Assembly (NCBI RefSeq): GCF_018343535.1
Contig: NZ_JAGYPF010000005.1
Coordinates: 682,001 to 746,000 of the forward strand
DNA length: 64,000 nt
Direction: 5' to 3'
From: Neobacillus rhizophilus
GTDB lineage: Bacteria > Bacillota > Bacilli > Bacillales > Cytobacillaceae
Shown here: positions 26,490 to 34,887 of the stretch, one piece after another
Layout of the letters: each line of letters opens with the position of its first letter
How positions within the stretch are numbered: the stretch's first letter is position 1
Translations under genes and position numbers: made by a program
Notes under the pieces: model-generated
Told to the model about the DNA's origin: nothing
Databases searched by the model: none
The model's input: only the letters and a program-made list of their open reading frames with translations

Positions 26490-27758
26490 ATGCAAAATCA
26501 TGAAGCTCAAATCAACACTTGGTTGAAGGAGAACCGTGCAAGAGGGGCAAGGCTCCTGCAAATCCTTGTCAGGGAAAACTCCACAAGAGGCAACGAAAGC
26601 AGTGCTCAGGCGATTCTCATTGAAAAATGCCGCCAGCTTGGATTAACACTTGATATTTGGGAAATTGGCAGTGAGGAATTAAAAAATCATCCAGCCTACT
26701 GCTGTGATCGACAAAACTTTGAGGGAAACCCCAACCTAGTTGCTGTGTTAAAGGGCACTGGCGGAGGAAAATCTCTCATCCTCAATGGTCATATTGATGT
26801 GGTTCCGGTTGGCAATGAGTCAAGCTGGGAACGGGATCCCTTTAGCGGGCATATCGAATGCGGAAAACTGTACGGCAGGGGGGCCACCGATATGAAAGGG
26901 GGAACCGCCGCCCTTTTAATGGCGCTTGAGTCCATTATTGCCTCTGAAATAAAGCTTAAAGGGGACGTCATTTTTCAGAGTGTTATAGAAGAGGAAAGCG
27001 GCGGCGCGGGAACGCTTGCAGCTGTACTAAGAGGATACTGTGCCGACGGAGCGATAATTCCAGAACCGACGAATATGAAAATTTTCCCGAAGCAGCAGGG
27101 CTCTATGTGGTTTAGAATTACCGTAAAAGGCAAGGCAGCACACGGAGGAACTCGCTACGAAGGCGTTAGTGCAATCGAGAAATCGGTAATAGCCATTCAA
27201 AGATTGCAGCAATTAGAAAAAGACCGGAATGCTAAAATTTCAGACCCGCTTTATCAAAAAATACCAATCCCAATTCCTATTAATATTGGAAAAATCACTA
27301 GCGGCGAATGGCCATCATCGGTGCCTGACACTGCTGTGATTGAAGGCAGGATGGGGGTTGCCCCGAATGAAACAATGCAATCTGCTCAGTCTGAAATGGA
27401 AGCTTGTCTTAACGAGCTTAATGAGCAGGATTCTTGGTTTAAGAATCATCCTTTAACCATCGAATGGTTTGGCGGCAGATGGCTGCCGGGTAATATGGAA
27501 AGCAGCCATCCATTAATGAAGGAGCTTTCTGCGAGTTTCAGAGAGGTCAATGGGGAGGAACCAGTGGTGGAAGCAAGCCCATGGGGAACCGATGGAGGAA
27601 TTCTTTCAGCCGTGGGGAATACACCAGTTGTTGTGTTCGGCCCGGGGACTACGGAAATTGCCCATGATGCCAATGAATATATCATTCTCGATGAAATGTT
27701 TGCCGCAAGCGAGATTATTGCTCTAACAATCTTGAAATGGTGCGGAGTACAGGAATAG
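26490..27758 (+). CDS. yodQ: M20 family amidohydrolase/deacetylase (YodQ-like)
   Basis: 422 residues from ATG 26490, nine nt after AAAGGGA. ArgE/DapE-type metallohydrolase: first zinc ligand in LNGHIDVVPVG, bridging Asp in GRGATDMKGG, catalytic Glu in SVIEEESGG, and the His of ATTEIAHDANEY-type end block (TEIAHDANEY). In this cluster it is the natural candidate to remove the acetyl group put on by AblB. A strong terminator follows, so the last two pathway genes are separately transcribed. Confidence 0.87.
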   Translation: MQNHEAQINTWLKENRARGARLLQILVRENSTRGNESSAQAILIEKCRQLGLTLDIWEIGSEELKNHPAYCCDRQNFEGNPNLVAVLKGTGGGKSLILNGHIDVVPVGNESSWERDPFSGHIECGKLYGRGATDMKGGTAALLMALESIIASEIKLKGDVIFQSVIEEESGGAGTLAAVLRGYCADGAIIPEPTNMKIFPKQQGSMWFRITVKGKAAHGGTRYEGVSAIEKSVIAIQRLQQLEKDRNAKISDPLYQKIPIPIPINIGKITSGEWPSSVPDTAVIEGRMGVAPNETMQSAQSEMEACLNELNEQDSWFKNHPLTIEWFGGRWLPGNMESSHPLMKELSASFREVNGEEPVVEASPWGTDGGILSAVGNTPVVVFGPGTTEIAHDANEYIILDEMFAASEIIALTILKWCGVQE

Positions 27759-27789
27759 TGTTGTATTCTAAAATCAAAATACTGCAGGC

Positions 27790-27823
27790 GAAATGTCTGG
27801 CTTGGAAAAGCCAGACATTTTTC
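27790..27823 (+). terminator. terminator after yodQ
   Basis: AAATGTCTGGCTT/AAGCCAGACATTT stem with a GGAA tetraloop, followed by TT. Confidence 0.88.
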
Positions 27824-27862
27824 TGAAAAACATAGAAATTTTTAAAAAAAGGGGTGATGATG

Positions 27863-28717
27863 ATGAATCATTTACTAACGACAATTTTTGAAAATCATTC
27901 CACCTTCTATATGGAAGTCTGTATTGACCCATTTAATAAACGAATCCGAGTCGACGACTATCGCGGGAATATAAAGCAAATTCTGGTAAGAGCAGAGGAA
28001 CTCGTCAAACAGCATCAAGTGGAAAAGTTAATCATCAAAGCGCGAATGGAAGATACGATTTCCCTTTTTGAATTTGGTCTTCAGCCTGAAGCGATCGTAG
28101 ACCATTATTTCCGGGGTTCGGATGCATATTTTTATACAAAATATTATATTTCTGATCGGAAGAAAAACGACCATTGGATGACCGAAGACGCAATCATTCA
28201 CAGTATTTATCAATTGGATCATGTCCAGCAAAATTTAACCCCGCCAAAAGATTACGAGATTAAAAAAGCTGATGAAAGCCAGGCAACCAAGCTATCTGCT
28301 CTTTACAGGCAGGTGTTTCAAATTTATCCAACTCCATTAAATGACCCGGAATATATAAAAAAGACAATGCAGAGTGGGACAATCTATTATGTCTTTTTAC
28401 ATCAGGGGGACATCGTCAGTGCAGCTTCTGCGGAAATAAACGATTTTTATAAAAATGCGGAATTAACAGATTGTGCGACGCTTCCGGAGCACCGGAAATA
28501 TGGACTGATGAAGCTTCTCCTGAATGAGCTTGAGGGAGAATTAATTAAAAAAGGGATTTTTTGCAGCTATTCAATCGCCAGGTCATTGTCATTTGGGATG
28601 AATGCAGCCCTATATCAGCTCGGCTATTCTTACCGCGGAAGGCTCATGAATAATGTCTATATTTATGACAAGCTGGAGGATATGAATATGTGGGTAAAGA
28701 ATTTGGCAGGCTGCTAG
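27863..28717 (+). CDS. ablB: beta-lysine N6-acetyltransferase (YodP/AblB)
   Basis: 284 residues; four tandem start codons follow GGGGTG, and ATG 27863 has the best spacing. The N-terminal half is specific to the family; the C-terminal half is a GNAT fold with the acetyl-CoA loop CATLPEHRKYGLMKLLLNELEG. AblB acetylates beta-lysine made by KamA to N6-acetyl-beta-lysine, a compatible solute in archaea and a pathway intermediate in this Bacillus cluster. A KamR-like inverted repeat lies 14 nt after the stop. Confidence 0.9.
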   Translation: MNHLLTTIFENHSTFYMEVCIDPFNKRIRVDDYRGNIKQILVRAEELVKQHQVEKLIIKARMEDTISLFEFGLQPEAIVDHYFRGSDAYFYTKYYISDRKKNDHWMTEDAIIHSIYQLDHVQQNLTPPKDYEIKKADESQATKLSALYRQVFQIYPTPLNDPEYIKKTMQSGTIYYVFLHQGDIVSAASAEINDFYKNAELTDCATLPEHRKYGLMKLLLNELEGELIKKGIFCSYSIARSLSFGMNAALYQLGYSYRGRLMNNVYIYDKLEDMNMWVKNLAGC

Positions 28718-28730
28718 CTTTTTGGCAGAT

Positions 28731-28750
28731 GGTGCCCGTTTTTCGGCACC
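28731..28750. promoter_or_regulatory. inverted repeat upstream of kamR (candidate KamR site 1)
   Basis: GGTGCC-N8-GGCACC, matching 18 of 20 positions of the repeat at 30181-30200. It lies 31 nt before kamR. No T-run follows, so it is unlikely to be only a terminator. Confidence 0.6.
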
Positions 28751-28780
28751 AGGTATACTGGCGGAGGGGCAGGTGAAATA

Positions 28781-30172
28781 ATGGGCCAATTAACTGCTTT
28801 AACACAGGAAGTCCTAAGTGCCATTTTAAAAAGCATTGATGAAGGAATCCATGTGGTTAATATCGAAGGGAAAACCATTTTTTATAATGAAGTAGCGGCA
28901 AGGCATGATGGAATGGAGGTGACAGAGGTTCTGGGGAAGCACCTGCTAGAGGCTTTCCCTTCCCTAACAGTAGATTCAAGCACCTTGTTAAAGGTCATCA
29001 AGACAACTAAGCCAATCTATAACCAGACCCAAGAATACGTTAATCTACATGGCGCCAGAATTGACACCATGAATACTACCTTGCCAATTCTGCTGAATGA
29101 TGAAATTATCGGTGCAGTTGAAATTGCAAAAGATTATTCGCGGATGAAACTGCTTGCAGAAAGGCTGCTAGACTTGCAAAAAGGACTGAACAAAAGCAAA
29201 GGAAAAAAGATCCCTCCACAGGTCCGCTATACATTAAATGATTTAAAAACGGTAAACCCAAGCTTTAATAGAATGAAGGAGGAAGCCAGGAAACTGGCAA
29301 AATCGGATTCTCCTATCCTTGTATACGGCGAATCTGGTACCGGTAAAGAATTATTTATACAAGGAATTCATCATGAATCAAGACGGTCAAACGGACCCTT
29401 TATTGCCCAAAATTGCGCTGCCATCCCGGAAACTCTGCTTGAAAGCATGCTGTTTGGAACGGCCAAAGGAAGCTACACGGGAGCCGTTGACAGAAAAGGG
29501 TTATTTGAGCTTGCTGATGGGGGCACCCTGTTTCTTGATGAACTTCACGCTATGCCAATTGAATTGCAGGCGAAGCTTCTTAGAGTTTTGGAGGAGGGGA
29601 TGGTCAGAAGGGTGGGCAGTTCTGAAACTAGTACCGTGGATGTCCGTGTCATCGCTGCGGTAAACGTTCATCCAAATAAAGCTCTTCAAGAAGAAAAACT
29701 GCGCTCTGACCTTTATTTTCGCTTAAATGTATTTACCTTTTCTTTGTTGCCGCTTCGGGAAAGAAAGGAAGATATCGTCTATTTATGCAAATTCTTTATA
29801 CAAGAATTTAATAATAAACTCAAAAAAAATATCCAAGGAATGGAAGAAAAACTGGAATTCTTCTTCATGGATTATCAATGGCCTGGTAATGTCCGTGAAT
29901 TAAAACATACATTGGAATATATGATGAATGTCTGTAATGGCAGTTTATTAACCACTGAAGATCTGCCAATCATGTTAAAGCAGTATTCATCCCATATAAG
30001 AAGGACTGTCAGGGAATGTGTAAATATGTCACTGCGTCAACATATTGATGACCTTGAAAGAAAACTGATCATCGAAGCGATGGAGCAATCCGGCGGCAAT
30101 GTAAAACAGGCTGCAGAGCTTTTGGAAATCCCAAGACAGACTTTACAATATAAATTAAAAAAATTGAGGTAA
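28781..30172 (+). CDS. kamR: sigma-54-dependent activator, KamR/RocR-like
   Basis: 463 residues. N-terminal PAS-type sensor (about 10-125), AAA+ domain with Walker A GESGTGKE (183), sigma-54 contact loop GSYTGA (about 230) in place of GAFTGA, Walker B GGTLFLDE, arginine-finger region and WPGNVREL, then a Fis-type HTH at the C-terminus (GNVKQAAELLEIPRQTLQYK). It lies between ablB and kamA and should drive the -24/-12 promoter of kamA. In B. thuringiensis a KamR protein activates the kam locus with sigma-54. The signal is probably lysine or a lysine product. Confidence 0.9.
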   Translation: MGQLTALTQEVLSAILKSIDEGIHVVNIEGKTIFYNEVAARHDGMEVTEVLGKHLLEAFPSLTVDSSTLLKVIKTTKPIYNQTQEYVNLHGARIDTMNTTLPILLNDEIIGAVEIAKDYSRMKLLAERLLDLQKGLNKSKGKKIPPQVRYTLNDLKTVNPSFNRMKEEARKLAKSDSPILVYGESGTGKELFIQGIHHESRRSNGPFIAQNCAAIPETLLESMLFGTAKGSYTGAVDRKGLFELADGGTLFLDELHAMPIELQAKLLRVLEEGMVRRVGSSETSTVDVRVIAAVNVHPNKALQEEKLRSDLYFRLNVFTFSLLPLRERKEDIVYLCKFFIQEFNNKLKKNIQGMEEKLEFFFMDYQWPGNVRELKHTLEYMMNVCNGSLLTTEDLPIMLKQYSSHIRRTVRECVNMSLRQHIDDLERKLIIEAMEQSGGNVKQAAELLEIPRQTLQYKLKKLR

Positions 30173-30180
30173 GGTTAATT

Positions 30181-30200
30181 GGTGCCGATTTTTCGGCACC
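30181..30200. promoter_or_regulatory. enhancer-like inverted repeat (candidate KamR site 2), also terminator-like
   Basis: GGTGCC-N8-GGCACC centred about 94 nt upstream of the -24 element of kamA, a normal distance for a sigma-54 activator site. A short T-rich tract follows, so it may also terminate kamR. Confidence 0.65.
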
Positions 30201-30283
30201 TTTTCATTTTCTAAAAATGAAATAAGTATTCAATTCTTCCTTCCGACCGGCAGAACACAAACGGGCACCTTAGTTTTTCGCTT

Positions 30284-30299
30284 TGGCACGATACTTGCA
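30284..30299 (+). promoter_or_regulatory. sigma-54 (-24/-12) promoter of kamA
   Basis: TGGCAC-N5-TTGCA with the GG and GC elements correctly spaced fits the sigma-54 consensus TGGCACN5TTGCW. Transcription would start near 30312, 25 nt before kamA. Confidence 0.9.
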
Positions 30300-30336
30300 T
30301 AATATTAAAGTAAGCAAGGAGTAGGAGGAATAATGA

Positions 30337-31770
30337 ATGAAACAATTTTTATATAAGCCTGACCGGCATTGGAAAGACATAGAGCTTTGGAAAGATGTAA
30401 CGGAAGAACAGTGGAACGATTGGCTCTGGCAGTTAACCAATACAATTCGTACCCTTGACGATTTAAAAAAGGTAATTAACCTTACCCCCGATGAAGAAGA
30501 GGGTGTAAGAATCTCAACTAAAACCATCCCCTTAAACATTACACCTTATTACGCATCCCTGATGAATCCTGATGATCCGCGCTGTCCAATCAGAATGCAA
30601 TCTGTCCCAGTCGGAAAGGAAATTTATAAGACAAAATACGATCTAGAAGATCCCTTATATGAAGACGAGGATTCACCGGTTTCCGGATTAACACATCGTT
30701 ATCCCGATAGGGTTTTATTTCTTGTCACGAATCAGTGCTCGATGTATTGCCGCTATTGTACAAGACGGCGGTTCTCCGGGCAGATTGGCATGGGTGTCCC
30801 GAAAAAGCAGCTTGATGCGGCCATTTCCTATATACGGCAGACCCCGCAGGTAAGGGATGTTCTCATTTCCGGCGGAGACGGGCTGTTGATTAATGATAAT
30901 ATTTTGGAATATATTTTGAAGAATTTGCGCGAAATCGACCATGTCGAAATTATTCGCATCGGGACAAGAGCACCTGTTGTTTTTCCACAAAGAATTACAG
31001 AAAACCTTTGCAACATTTTAAAAAAATACCACCCTGTTTGGCTAAATACACATTTCAATACTTCAATTGAAATAACGGAAGATTCGAAACATGCTTGTGA
31101 AATGCTAGCAAATGCCGGTGTTCCTGTTGGCAATCAGTCCGTTATCCTTTCCGGAATCAACGACAGTGTTCCGATTATGAAAAAATTAATGCATGACCTT
31201 GTGAAAATTCGGGTACGGCCATATTATATTTACCAATGTGATTTGTCAGAAGGTATTGGCCATTTCCGTGCCCCAATTTCCAAGGGGCTTGAAATCATTG
31301 AGGGACTTCGCGGCCATACTTCTGGGTATGCCGTACCTACCTTTGTGGTAGATGCTCCCGGCGGCGGCGGAAAAATTGCTCTGCAGCCAAATTATCTAAT
31401 TTCCCAAAGCCCGGAGAAAGTTGTCCTCCGCAATTTTGAAGGAGTGATTACCTCTTATCCGGAGCCGGAAAATTATCTGCCTGGCAGAGCAGATGCCTAT
31501 TTTAAAGAGGTTTATCCAGATATAGATGAGAAAAAATCGCTCAATGGCATCGCTGGAATTATGAATGACCAGCATTTTAATCTTGTTCCGGAAGGTTTGT
31601 CGAGATTAAATCGCCGTAAGGGATACACCGAAGATCCTGCCCACTCCACACTAAAGGATAAGCGTAGCAAGCGGGATGAATTAAAGGAGAAAAAGTATCA
31701 AGCGTTAATCCAAAAGGAAAATGAAACGGAGCAAAATACCGAAGTAAATACAGACTCGCCAACAGAGTAG
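30337..31770 (+). CDS. kamA: L-lysine 2,3-aminomutase
   Basis: 477 residues. Radical SAM and PLP enzyme converting L-lysine to L-beta-lysine. The iron-sulfur motif is CSMYCRYC (Cys 134, 138, 141), followed by the SAM-binding ISGGDGLL and the PLP-lysine region PGGGGKIALQPNYL. The C-terminal 60 residues are charged and of low complexity. AGGAGG precedes the ATG. Supplies the substrate for AblB; transcribed from its own sigma-54 promoter with yokU. Confidence 0.95.
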   Translation: MKQFLYKPDRHWKDIELWKDVTEEQWNDWLWQLTNTIRTLDDLKKVINLTPDEEEGVRISTKTIPLNITPYYASLMNPDDPRCPIRMQSVPVGKEIYKTKYDLEDPLYEDEDSPVSGLTHRYPDRVLFLVTNQCSMYCRYCTRRRFSGQIGMGVPKKQLDAAISYIRQTPQVRDVLISGGDGLLINDNILEYILKNLREIDHVEIIRIGTRAPVVFPQRITENLCNILKKYHPVWLNTHFNTSIEITEDSKHACEMLANAGVPVGNQSVILSGINDSVPIMKKLMHDLVKIRVRPYYIYQCDLSEGIGHFRAPISKGLEIIEGLRGHTSGYAVPTFVVDAPGGGGKIALQPNYLISQSPEKVVLRNFEGVITSYPEPENYLPGRADAYFKEVYPDIDEKKSLNGIAGIMNDQHFNLVPEGLSRLNRRKGYTEDPAHSTLKDKRSKRDELKEKKYQALIQKENETEQNTEVNTDSPTE

Positions 31771-31788
31771 GGAAAGGAGTTGATGGTC

Positions 31789-32064
31789 TTGGTTTGTGAG
31801 TGGTGCAGCAGTGAAAACGTAAAAAGTGTTTCCGGTACAGTTTATTGGGAATTGCCTGATGGCTCGAGGGCAATCGAAATCACGGAGACACCTGCTTTCG
31901 ACTGTCCTGATTGTTCCATGGTATATCAAAGCGAGGCGACCATTAAAGAAATAGAAGATCAATTATTTTTAATTGACAGCAAGAAGGTTGGGAAGATCAT
32001 TACTTTTAAGGAGCTTATGAGCATCCCACGCTTATTAAAAAGAAACTATTTTGATTTTTCATAA
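31789..32064 (+). CDS. yokU: YokU family zinc-ribbon protein
   Basis: About 91 residues. Start uncertain: TTG 31789 is 9 nt from AAAGGAG, whereas ATG 31783 is only 3 nt away. Two CxxC pairs (CEWC and CPDC) form a zinc ribbon of the YgiT/MqsA N-terminal type, followed by SMVYQSEATIKEIEDQL and RLLKRNYFDFS. It always accompanies kamA in Bacillus; the role is unknown. Confidence 0.85.
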   Translation: MVCEWCSSENVKSVSGTVYWELPDGSRAIEITETPAFDCPDCSMVYQSEATIKEIEDQLFLIDSKKVGKIITFKELMSIPRLLKRNYFDFS

Positions 32065-32138
32065 GTACTGGACACATGGGAGTGGTTGGATTAATATTTA
32101 TTGATAAAAAGAAGTCTTTTTAGAAAGGCGTTTTATCA

Positions 32139-32366
32139 ATGAATAAATCATTTTACCACTTTTTAATGAAATACCGGCATCCGGCCCCAAAAGACGTAGT
32201 CAGCCGGTTTGCCAATCACGCCTATTTGGACCATGACTTTCCTAAATATTCACTGGATTATTATGAACTAACGGCCTATCTTGAACTTAACGGCCATTAT
32301 TTGGATTCTATGTCAACCTTTGATGAGGCCTGGCAGCTATATACTTTGTCAGAGCATAAAGACTGA
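32139..32366 (+). CDS. yozE: YozE family protein (UPF0346)
   Basis: 75 residues, matching the full length of the family. Conserved pattern SFYHFLMKYRHPAPKD, FANHAYLDHDFPK and MSTFDEAWQLY. The fold is a SAM-domain-like helical bundle; function unknown. The neighbours kamA-yokU-yozE-yodN keep the B. subtilis order. Confidence 0.9.
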   Translation: MNKSFYHFLMKYRHPAPKDVVSRFANHAYLDHDFPKYSLDYYELTAYLELNGHYLDSMSTFDEAWQLYTLSEHKD

Positions 32367-32397
32367 TAAATCGCCTTCATGATGAGGCGATTTTTTC
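32367..32397 (+). terminator. terminator after yozE
   Basis: AAATCGCCTT/AGGCGATTT stem with a CATGATG loop and T-run. Confidence 0.85.
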
Positions 32398-32488
32398 ATT
32401 TTAAAAATGTCTAGCGCTTTTAAAAAGATGTTCGCATATACTATTGTAATCAAAATTCACGGCTATTTTTTAAAGGGGAGGAGAGGAA

Positions 32489-33184
32489 ATGACAAAAAGG
32501 AAAAAACCAAAGTATAAAATAGGTGATACGGTTGTGATTACAATTTACGGGACTGTAGGCAGAGTGACGGATGTGAAATGGCTGGACGGAGCTTATGTGT
32601 ATGAAGTCAATAAAAGCCACGGTTTATTTAATGAATCAGCATTGGAATTGCTCTCGGAATATGATGGCAAGGTCTTAGAACAGGAACAAATTGATATAGA
32701 ATACAAGTTTTTTATCGGCGATTTGGTTCAAGTTAGCGGCTATGGTGCCGATCTTTTTAAAGTGATTGGCTTTCGGACAGAAATTTGGCGCTATAAAGAA
32801 GACGCCTGGGAAGATGTCATTTACGAATTGTCAAGGGTAAGTGACGGGGAATGGCTGGAAGTCGGGGAAGAAGAACTGACACTTGTCGCTGATGCTGAAA
32901 GTGCAGATACATTTATTCAAAAGCTTGGTCTTTTATACTTAGTGAACAAACAAGATAAAACAACAAAAAGTCCAAATATACAGAACATGGTTAGAAAAGC
33001 AGAATTTGAAGAAATTTCTCGCAAAAAGGAGAAAAAAGAATTAATTGATAATCTGTTAGACATATTTAATGACTACCGAATTCTTTATGAATTATTTCAA
33101 GATCAAGAATATTATCAAGTTATGCGGGTTATCCTGAAGAAGTTGGAAAGTCTTGTTAATAACGATGGCAAAAGCCATGTCTAG
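32489..33184 (+). CDS. yodN: YodN-like conserved protein with two KOW/SH3-like repeats
   Basis: 231 residues, soluble. Two related segments begin YKIGDTVVITIYGTVGRVTDVKWLDG and FFIGDLVQVSGYGADLFKVIGFRTE (abbreviated: GDTVVITIYGTVGRVT and GDLVQVSGYGADLFKVIG), each a small beta-barrel of the SH3/KOW type. The C-terminal third is charged and helical. Position beside yozE/yokU/kamA identifies it with B. subtilis YodN, of unknown function. Good GGGGAGGAG site. Confidence 0.75.
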   Translation: MTKRKKPKYKIGDTVVITIYGTVGRVTDVKWLDGAYVYEVNKSHGLFNESALELLSEYDGKVLEQEQIDIEYKFFIGDLVQVSGYGADLFKVIGFRTEIWRYKEDAWEDVIYELSRVSDGEWLEVGEEELTLVADAESADTFIQKLGLLYLVNKQDKTTKSPNIQNMVRKAEFEEISRKKEKKELIDNLLDIFNDYRILYELFQDQEYYQVMRVILKKLESLVNNDGKSHV

Positions 33185-33187
33185 CTG

Positions 33188-33352
33188 TCAGGTGAATATT
33201 TCAAACAATAGATAAAGAATAAATGGAATACCAGCCCATTTAATAAGAGAAAACAAGTAATCTAAGATTTTTTCGAAATATTGGAGGGTGATGCCATCCT
33301 CACGATTTACATCTTCTATCCATGCCTCAAACTTCCAAAGTAAATTCGTCAT
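33188..33352 (-). CDS. 54-residue single-span membrane peptide
   Basis: ATG at 33352 with AGGTGATT just upstream. Hydrophilic N-terminal half with acidic and Trp residues (MTNLLWKFEAWIEDVNREDG), then a hydrophobic helix (YLFSLIKWAGIPFILYLLFE). Opposite strand to yodN, ending 3 nt after its stop. No family recognised. Confidence 0.6.
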   Translation of the reverse strand: MTNLLWKFEAWIEDVNREDGITLQYFEKILDYLFSLIKWAGIPFILYLLFEIFT

Positions 33353-33522
33353 ACAATCACCTCGTGGTTATCTTGTTATACATCCTATGCTTGTCCAGCA
33401 ATTTCAGAACTGAAAAATTTTAATCTTCAATAAAATTCCACCTCGAACCAATTAGACATCCCAAAGTAACTAGCATGAAAAAGCTTTAACGGTCATACAT
33501 TCTGTAAAAAGGGGGCGATGAC

Positions 33523-33696
33523 TTGAGAGAAATTGAAGTATTTATTGATACAGAAGAAATTGCTGAATTTTTCTTTCACGAACTTGTCAAAAGAGGATAC
33601 GTTCCTAGCGAAGAGGAATTAGAGGAAATCGCAGATATTACGTTTGAATATCTAATTGAAAAAAGCATTATTGATGAAGAAGTACAGGATGATTAA
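33523..33696 (+). CDS. yozD: YozD family small protein
   Basis: 57 residues from a TTG start behind GGGGGCGATGA. Very acidic and helical: IEVFIDTEEIAEFFFHELVKRG, abbreviated FIDTEEIAEFFFHELV, then YVPSEEELEEIADITFEYLIEK. It matches the small YozD protein at the same place in B. subtilis. Function unknown. Confidence 0.7.
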   Translation: MREIEVFIDTEEIAEFFFHELVKRGYVPSEEELEEIADITFEYLIEKSIIDEEVQDD

Positions 33697-33868
33697 GTTA
33701 TAACCGCTTTCCTAAAAAAATGACTATTATATAGATGAAAACGAAAGACGAGCAGTCCCTGCTCGCTTTTTGTTTTATAAGGGTAAAACGTCCTATTAAT
33801 TTAAAAAATCGCGAAACCTTTTTTTGTCCCTCTCGTATATATGAATACGAAAGAATGGGGGGATATGG

Positions 33869-34045
33869 ATGTTCAAAAAAATCCTTAAATCAATTTTTAA
33901 AAACCAGCTGCATCATCAAAAGTATGGGTCTTCAAGTGATTATTGGAAAAAAAAGAACCATTATAAGCACAGCCAGATGGGGCATTATCATTATAAAAAG
34001 AAACATAAAAGCGGCAGCTTCCTCTCTAGTTTCTTTAGCAGTTAA
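33869..34045 (+). CDS. 58-residue Lys/His/Ser-rich basic protein
   Basis: ATG at 33869, six nt after GGGGGGAT. Starts MFKKILKSIFKNQLHHQKYG; the middle is Lys/His/Tyr-rich (YKHSQMGHYHYKKKHKSG) and it ends SFLSSFFSS. No cysteine or membrane span. It ends 2 nt before the kinase gene, so it is co-transcribed with it. The composition is like small spore-coat or nucleic-acid-binding peptides, but no family is recognised. Confidence 0.6.
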   Translation: MFKKILKSIFKNQLHHQKYGSSSDYWKKKNHYKHSQMGHYHYKKKHKSGSFLSSFFSS

Positions 34046-34047
34046 CT

Positions 34048-34887
34048 GTGAAAAAAATGGCCGAAATGTATAAAAGGTTAATTTTAGGTTTATCAAGTTT
34101 TATTGAAAAGCCGTTTTCCAGTGAAGAAATAATTTCTGGCCGCTATAAGGTGATGGAGCATCTTGGGATGGGAAGTTACGGCCATAGCTATTTAGTACTT
34201 GATCTTTCCTCCCAAGATTATAAAGTTTTAAAAGCATTAAGGCTTCATAAAAGAATCACCAAAATTGGCCTGAGAGGGTTTGAATTTGAAAAGGAATTGC
34301 TGAACTCCATTCACCATCCGGGTTTCCCACATTACTTTGAGGGGGGTACATATAAACATATACCGTATTTTACAATGGAATATCTCAAGGGTAAGAATTA
34401 CGAGCAGCTTATTTTCTCTGAGGGATGGAAGTTATCTGAAAGAGAAGCTTTTTCCATTGCCTATGAGCTGCTTGAGATGATCGGCTATCTTCATGAGCGG
34501 AATATTGTTCATAGGGATATCCGGATTCCAAATGTAATTTTTGACGGGGCAGCGATTAAGTTAATTGATCTGGGTTTGGCCAGATCTTTGGATGAAGTCG
34601 GAGGTAAAAAATCCAAGGAATCGAACCCCCGGAAAGAGCTGAATTTCCAGGCTGATTTTTATGGTCTGGGTCACTTTCTGCTGTTTTTGATATATTCAAA
34701 CTTCTCATTTCCCGAAAATGGGAAGGAAAAGAGCTGGGAAGAGGAGTTAGACATAACAGATAATGCTAAACACATTTTACGAAAATTGCTCATGCTTGAG
34801 ACACCTTATGACAATTGCGTACAAGTAAAAAAAGATATACAAAATCTTATGACTGATTTAGGAGGAATGAACAATGTCATTCTTTAA
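34048..34887 (+). CDS. Hanks-type serine/threonine kinase, YbdM-like
   Basis: 279 residues (GTG 34048; ATGs at 34057 and 34066 are alternatives; no strong RBS, probably coupled to the small gene before it). Glycine loop GMGSYGHS, Lys in YKVLKALR, catalytic loop HRDIRIPN (about 155) and metal-binding DLGLA instead of DFG. The activation segment is short and lacks a clear APE motif. There is no membrane span or PASTA domain. Closest in style to B. subtilis YbdM. Overlaps spo0M by 14 nt. Confidence 0.85.
   Translation: MKKMAEMYKRLILGLSSFIEKPFSSEEIISGRYKVMEHLGMGSYGHSYLVLDLSSQDYKVLKALRLHKRITKIGLRGFEFEKELLNSIHHPGFPHYFEGGTYKHIPYFTMEYLKGKNYEQLIFSEGWKLSEREAFSIAYELLEMIGYLHERNIVHRDIRIPNVIFDGAAIKLIDLGLARSLDEVGGKKSKESNPRKELNFQADFYGLGHFLLFLIYSNFSFPENGKEKSWEEELDITDNAKHILRKLLMLETPYDNCVQVKKDIQNLMTDLGGMNNVIL

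Noticed and set aside
33735..34073. 112-codon frame before the kinase
   Set aside because: It has no RBS and overlaps a better 58-codon frame (33869-34045) with a strong ribosome site.
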